From Nocardioides terrigena (lineage in GTDB: Bacteria > Actinomycetota > Actinomycetes > Propionibacteriales > Nocardioidaceae), in contig NZ_PZYY01000001.1 of assembly GCF_003047265.1 (NCBI RefSeq), positions 682,001 to 746,000 on the forward strand: a stretch of DNA of 64,000 nt. The letters run 5' to 3'. Each line of letters opens with the position of its first letter. Position 1 is the stretch's first letter. The notes under the pieces are model-generated. The model was not told where the DNA came from. It was given only the letters and a program-made list of their open reading frames with translations, and searched no databases. The position numbers and the translations under genes are program-made. Below are positions 60,824 through 64,000 of the stretch, piece by piece.

Positions 60824-60858
60824 CCCGGATGCTGCACCCGCCCCGGTAGCGTGCTGCC

Positions 60859-61905
60859 GTGAGCGTGGTGGACAAGGCCGACGGCTTCCAGCGGAGGCAC
60901 CCGGTGGTCGGGTTCCCGCTCGCGGTCGTCTACAAGTTCTTCGACGACCAGGGCAACTACCTGGCCGCGATGCTGACCTACTACGCGTTCGTCGCGATCT
61001 TCCCCCTGATGCTGCTGGGCACCTCGATCCTCGGCTTCGTGCTCGGGGCCAAGCCGGAGTGGCAGGAGGAGATCCTCGACTCCGCCCTCGCTCAGTTCCC
61101 GATCATCGGCGACCAGCTCGGCCGTCCCGAGGGCCTGCGCGGATCGGCGGCCGGCGTGGCCTTCGGAACCCTGGCCGCCCTGTACGGCGCGCTGGGCTTG
61201 GCCCAGTCGCTGCAGAACGCCATGCACGTGGCCTGGTCCGTGCCGCGCAACTCCCGGCCGAATCCCTTCTACTCCCGGCTCAAGAGCCTCCTCCTGCTCC
61301 TCACCGCGGGCTTCGCGCTGCTCGGGGTCTCGGTCCTGTCGACGGTCGCGAGCACCACGACGACGTTCTTCGAGCAGGGGGAGCGCTGGCTGCTGCAGCT
61401 GGTGACGGTGCTCGTCGTCGGCGTCGGGCTGACGGTGCTCTTCCGCTTCGCCGCGACCGGGCAGCACAGCTTCCGCCGGGCCGCACCCGGCGGCTTCTCC
61501 CTCGCGGTCATGTTCCAGCTGCTCCAGCTCGGTGGCGCGCTCTACGTCTCCGAGGTCCTGGTCGGCACGACGGCGATGACCAAGACCTTCGGACTCGTGC
61601 TCGGTCTCGTCGGCTTCCTCTTCATCGGCGCGGTGATGGCGGTGCTGGCCATGGAGATCAACGTCGTCATCGCCCGCGAGCTCTACCCCCGGGCCCTGCT
61701 CACCCCGTTCACGGACGCGGTCGACCTCACGCCGGCGGACCGCCGCGCCTACGCTTCGTACGCCCGGATGCAGCGTCACAAGGGTTTCGAGAAGGTGTCG
61801 GTGTCGTGGGAGGAGCCCGCGCCCGCCGTCGTGGCCGAGCCCGACCCCGAGCCCGAGCCCGCGGCCGTGCCCGAGCAGGAGCGGCTCGCGGACCCCGCTC
61901 CGTGA
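60859..61905 (+). CDS. YihY/virulence factor BrkB family membrane protein
   Basis: 348 aa with six main hydrophobic segments. The start has the typical LAAMLTYYAFVAIFPLMLLG and the late segments FGLVLGLVGFLFIGAVMAVLAMEINVVIARELYPR. A Glu/Pro/Ala-rich C-terminal tail (from about 310) is probably disordered. This family was once taken for RNase BN but is a membrane protein of unknown transport function. GTG 60859 is six bases after TAGCGT (leaderless). Its stop overlaps the YigZ gene (GTGA). Confidence 0.88.
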   Translation: MSVVDKADGFQRRHPVVGFPLAVVYKFFDDQGNYLAAMLTYYAFVAIFPLMLLGTSILGFVLGAKPEWQEEILDSALAQFPIIGDQLGRPEGLRGSAAGVAFGTLAALYGALGLAQSLQNAMHVAWSVPRNSRPNPFYSRLKSLLLLLTAGFALLGVSVLSTVASTTTTFFEQGERWLLQLVTVLVVGVGLTVLFRFAATGQHSFRRAAPGGFSLAVMFQLLQLGGALYVSEVLVGTTAMTKTFGLVLGLVGFLFIGAVMAVLAMEINVVIARELYPRALLTPFTDAVDLTPADRRAYASYARMQRHKGFEKVSVSWEEPAPAVVAEPDPEPEPAAVPEQERLADPAP

Positions 61906-62513
61906 CGTCGTACCTCACCCTGGCGCGGGACGCGACCGCCGAGGTCGAGGTGAAGCGCTCCCGCTTCCTGTGCACCCTGCGCCGGGTGGACGACGAGGAC
62001 GCGGCGCGTGCCGTGGTCGCCGAGCTCCGCGCGCAGCACTGGGACGCCCGGCACCACTGCTCGGCGTTCGTCATCGGCCCGCGCTCGGAGCTGCAGCGCT
62101 CGAGCGACGACGGGGAGCCCGCCGGCACGGCCGGGGCCCCGATGCTGGAGGTGCTCCGCGGCGCCGGCGTCTCGGACGTCGCGGCGGTGGTCACCCGGTG
62201 GTTCGGCGGCACCCTGCTCGGCGCCGGCGGCCTCGTGCGGGCGTACGGCGACGCGGTCCGGGGCGCGCTCGTGGAGGCGGGTACCCGGCGCCGGGTCCTG
62301 CTCACCGAGCTCGCCCTGGTGGTCGGCCACACCGACGCGGGGCGGATCGAGAGCGAGCTGAGGACACGGGGCGTGGAGGTGCTGGACGTGGAGTACGCCG
62401 CCACGGTGCGGCTGCTGCTCGGGTCGACCGACCCGACGGTGGTGGAGGCACACGTGGCGGCGCTGACCTCCGGCACGGGCACGGTCGAACGCGTCGGGGA
62501 GCGCTGGGTCTGA
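61902..62513 (+). CDS. YigZ/IMPACT family protein
   Basis: 203 aa. N-terminal UPF0029 domain with EVKRSRFLCTLRRVDDEDAA, HHCSAFVIG, SDDGEPAGTAGAPMLEVLRG and VTRWFGGTLLGAGGLVRAYG, the signatures of IMPACT/YigZ, and the C-terminal domain of about 65 residues (ferredoxin-like). The bacterial role is not established; binding of nucleic acid or the ribosome has been proposed. The start GTG 61902 overlaps the previous stop by four bases. Confidence 0.9.
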   Translation: MTSYLTLARDATAEVEVKRSRFLCTLRRVDDEDAARAVVAELRAQHWDARHHCSAFVIGPRSELQRSSDDGEPAGTAGAPMLEVLRGAGVSDVAAVVTRWFGGTLLGAGGLVRAYGDAVRGALVEAGTRRRVLLTELALVVGHTDAGRIESELRTRGVEVLDVEYAATVRLLLGSTDPTVVEAHVAALTSGTGTVERVGERWV

Positions 62514-62557
62514 GATCCCCTGCCGCGGTCGGGAATGTTTCGCGGTCTCGTATGTTG

Positions 62558-62577
62558 TTACGATGTAATCATGTAAT
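62558..62577 (+). promoter_or_regulatory. TTAC/GTAA palindrome and ATGTAAT tandem repeat
   Basis: TTACGATGTAA (62558-62568) is palindromic around GAT, and ATGTAAT recurs at 62563 and 62571 (eight-base spacing). It is a striking AT-rich island 18-38 bases before the start of the gene at 62596, and a likely operator or promoter element. Confidence 0.5.
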
Positions 62578-62595
62578 GACAGCAAGGAGATCAGG

Positions 62596-63189
62596 ATGAA
62601 CGCCACCGATGACAACACCGGACGAGGCCGCGGACGCCGCGGCGAGGGCCGCGGACGCGGCGAAGGCCGCGGGCGCCGCGGGGGCTGGCAGGTCGCGGAC
62701 CTGCCGGATGCCGACGACGCCCAGGACTGGTTCGCCGGGCGGCTGCCCGACGGCTGGTTCGACGGCGTGGAGGTCAGCGTGGACCGCGAGGAGATCGTGG
62801 TCATCGGCACGCTGGCCGCCGAGGGGGACCTCTCGCCCGCCGAGGCCGAGGGACGGATCGGTCGCTTCCGGTCCGAGACCCGCGAGCAGCGGATCGAGAT
62901 CGCGCTCGAGGCCGAGTCCCGCTACCAGCGCAAGGTCTCGTGGGGCGCCAGCCTCGGCGGCACCACGGCGCTCTTCACCCACGTGGCCGCCCCGGTCATG
63001 ACGCGGCTGCGCCAGCCGGAGCGGCAGGTGCTCGACACCCTCGTCGACGCCGGTGTCGCCCGGTCGCGCTCCGACGCGCTGGCGTGGTCGGTCCGCCTGG
63101 TCGGCGAGCACGCCGACGAGTGGCTCGGCCAGCTGCGCGACGCGATGTCCGAGGTCGACAAGCTGCGGGGTCAGGGACCCACCCTGTGA
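62596..63189 (+). CDS. Conserved hypothetical protein with RG-rich N terminus and RHH-like C-terminal part
   Basis: 197 aa. Residues 9-30 are an Arg/Gly repeat (GRGRGRRGEGRGRGEGRGRR), the kind of tail that binds nucleic acids. A middle region with WQVADLPDADDAQDWFAGRLPDGWFDG is followed by VSWGASLGGTTALFTHVAAPVMTRLR and a C-terminal stretch LVDAGVARSRSDALAWSVRLVGEHADEWLGQLRDA that looks like a ribbon-helix-helix region of antitoxin-type regulators. No partner toxin gene is adjacent. Function not recognised. The ATG follows AAGGAG. The AT-rich repeat upstream could be its own binding site. Confidence 0.75.
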   Translation: MNATDDNTGRGRGRRGEGRGRGEGRGRRGGWQVADLPDADDAQDWFAGRLPDGWFDGVEVSVDREEIVVIGTLAAEGDLSPAEAEGRIGRFRSETREQRIEIALEAESRYQRKVSWGASLGGTTALFTHVAAPVMTRLRQPERQVLDTLVDAGVARSRSDALAWSVRLVGEHADEWLGQLRDAMSEVDKLRGQGPTL

Positions 63190-63227
63190 CCAGTGACGTG
63201 CCGGCCCCGGGTGTCTAGGGTCGGCAC

Positions 63228-63950
63228 GTGTTCTGGTTGAGCGCCTTCATCGACGTGCCCGCGGACCGCTTCGAGGAGACGGTGTCCTTCTGGTCCGCCG
63301 TCACCGGGTGGTCGACGTCCCCGCGCCGCGGCGCGGACGACGAGTTCCTCACCCTCGACCCGGGCGACGACGCCGACGACCACCTGCGCATGCAGCGGCT
63401 CGCGACCGGGGAGGCCCGGATCCACCTCGACGTGCACGTGGACGACCCGCGCGCCGAGGCCGACCGTGCGGTGGTGCTGGGCGCCACCGAGGTCGTGGAC
63501 CAGGGGTACGTCGTCCTCGAGTCGCCCGGCGGGCTGACCTTCTGCCTCGTCACCCACCCGGCCTCCCGGCCGGCGCCGCCCGCCCGCTGGCCGGACCTGT
63601 CCAGGAGCCTGGTCGACCAGGTCTGCCTCGACGTGCCCGCATCGTCGTACGACGCGGAGACCGGCTTCTGGCAGGAGCTGCTGGGCTGGCAGCGGACGGG
63701 CTCGTCGTTCCGTGAGTTCGAGCGCCTCGCCCGGCCCGACGGACAGGCCCTGCGGATCCTGCTCCAGCGTCTCGACGACGAGGCCGGCGCTGCGCGGGCC
63801 CACCTCGACGTGGCGTGCAGCTCGCGCGACCGCGAGGTCGTCCGGCACGCCTCGCTCGGCGCGCGGCTGGTCGCCGAGCACGAGGCGTGGACCGTGATGG
63901 CCGACCCGGCGGGGCTCTCCTACTGCCTCACCGACCGGTCGCCGCAGTGA
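63228..63950 (+). CDS. Two-domain VOC (glyoxalase-like) protein
   Basis: 240 aa, two tandem VOC units: residues 1-112 (WLSAFIDVPADRFEETVSFW to PGGLTFCLVTH) and about 122-240 (QVCLDVPASSYDAETGFWQELLGW to MADPAGLSYCLTD). Such proteins are common in Actinobacteria and mostly uncharacterised. The GTG at 63228 lies six bases after TAGGGT (63216-63221), so the mRNA is probably leaderless. Its last bases overlap a possible convergent gene. Confidence 0.82.
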   Translation: MFWLSAFIDVPADRFEETVSFWSAVTGWSTSPRRGADDEFLTLDPGDDADDHLRMQRLATGEARIHLDVHVDDPRAEADRAVVLGATEVVDQGYVVLESPGGLTFCLVTHPASRPAPPARWPDLSRSLVDQVCLDVPASSYDAETGFWQELLGWQRTGSSFREFERLARPDGQALRILLQRLDDEAGAARAHLDVACSSRDREVVRHASLGARLVAEHEAWTVMADPAGLSYCLTDRSPQ

Positions 63951-64000
63951 CGGGAGCCGCCGCGGGCTGACGCTGCACCTCGGCGTCGCCGATCGGGCGC
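63928..64000 (-). CDS. Possible C-terminal end of a minus-strand gene cut by the window edge
   Basis: An open minus-strand frame runs from the window edge to a TGA at 63928-63930, ending GDAEVQRQPAAAPVTAATGR. The Ala/Pro-rich ending looks like a protein tail, but 23 visible residues cannot identify it. It overlaps the VOC gene by 23 bases. Confidence 0.3.
   Translation of the reverse strand, partial: RPIGDAEVQRQPAAAPVTAATGR

Overview
The window is high-GC DNA with frequent GTG starts, four-base start/stop overlaps, -10 hexamers of the TANNNT type and many leaderless genes, all typical of Actinobacteria. The gene set and order (mfd, SurA-like lipoprotein, mazG, eno, divIC, DUF501, ppx, udg, ACT, def) and the protein styles suggest a Nocardioides-like member of the Propionibacteriales. 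That placement is inference; no rRNA or other phylogenetic marker was examined.

Layout. 1-2373: an ABC-2 exporter (ATPase cut by the window edge, two permeases). 2406-3960: rplY and pth. 3973-20257: a secreted/surface protein region with an RCC1 propeller protein, two giant PKD proteins (1604 and 1835 aa) that share a ~200-residue module, a TauE-type permease, an FG-GAP propeller protein and two small LamG-type proteins. 20418-39105: a Wzx/Wzy-type exopolysaccharide locus with a flippase, a polymerase, two Wzz-like co-polymerases (one fused to a degenerate kinase domain), an initiating phosphoglycosyltransferase, a PssD/PssE-like glycosyltransferase pair, a GT2 glycosyltransferase, an APH-like kinase, two Tat-exported TIM-barrel (glycosidase-like) proteins, a LamG lipoprotein and five sulfotransferase-family genes. 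39213-42443: a NarL-type response regulator, its histidine kinase and a second LuxR-type regulator with a degenerate receiver. 42495-64000: largely housekeeping genes, beginning with a CysQ-type 3'-phosphoadenosine-5'-phosphate phosphatase, then mfd to def, an unusual tRNA with a UAA anticodon, and assorted metabolic and membrane genes.

How it fits together. The abundance of sulfotransferases beside a Wzx/Wzy system, with a PAP-removing phosphatase next door, points to a sulfated extracellular polysaccharide. The surface and polysaccharide genes are tied together by a recurring palindrome, roughly CCCC-N6(AT-rich)-GGGG and often preceded by CGT or CGTA. By eye it occurs about a dozen times, almost only in the intergenic regions of this 11-42 kb section, and most often 90-125 bases upstream of start codons. 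I read it as the operator of a local regulon; the three regulators at 39-42 kb are the obvious candidates to bind it. This shared operator plus sulfated-polysaccharide locus is the most interesting system in the window.
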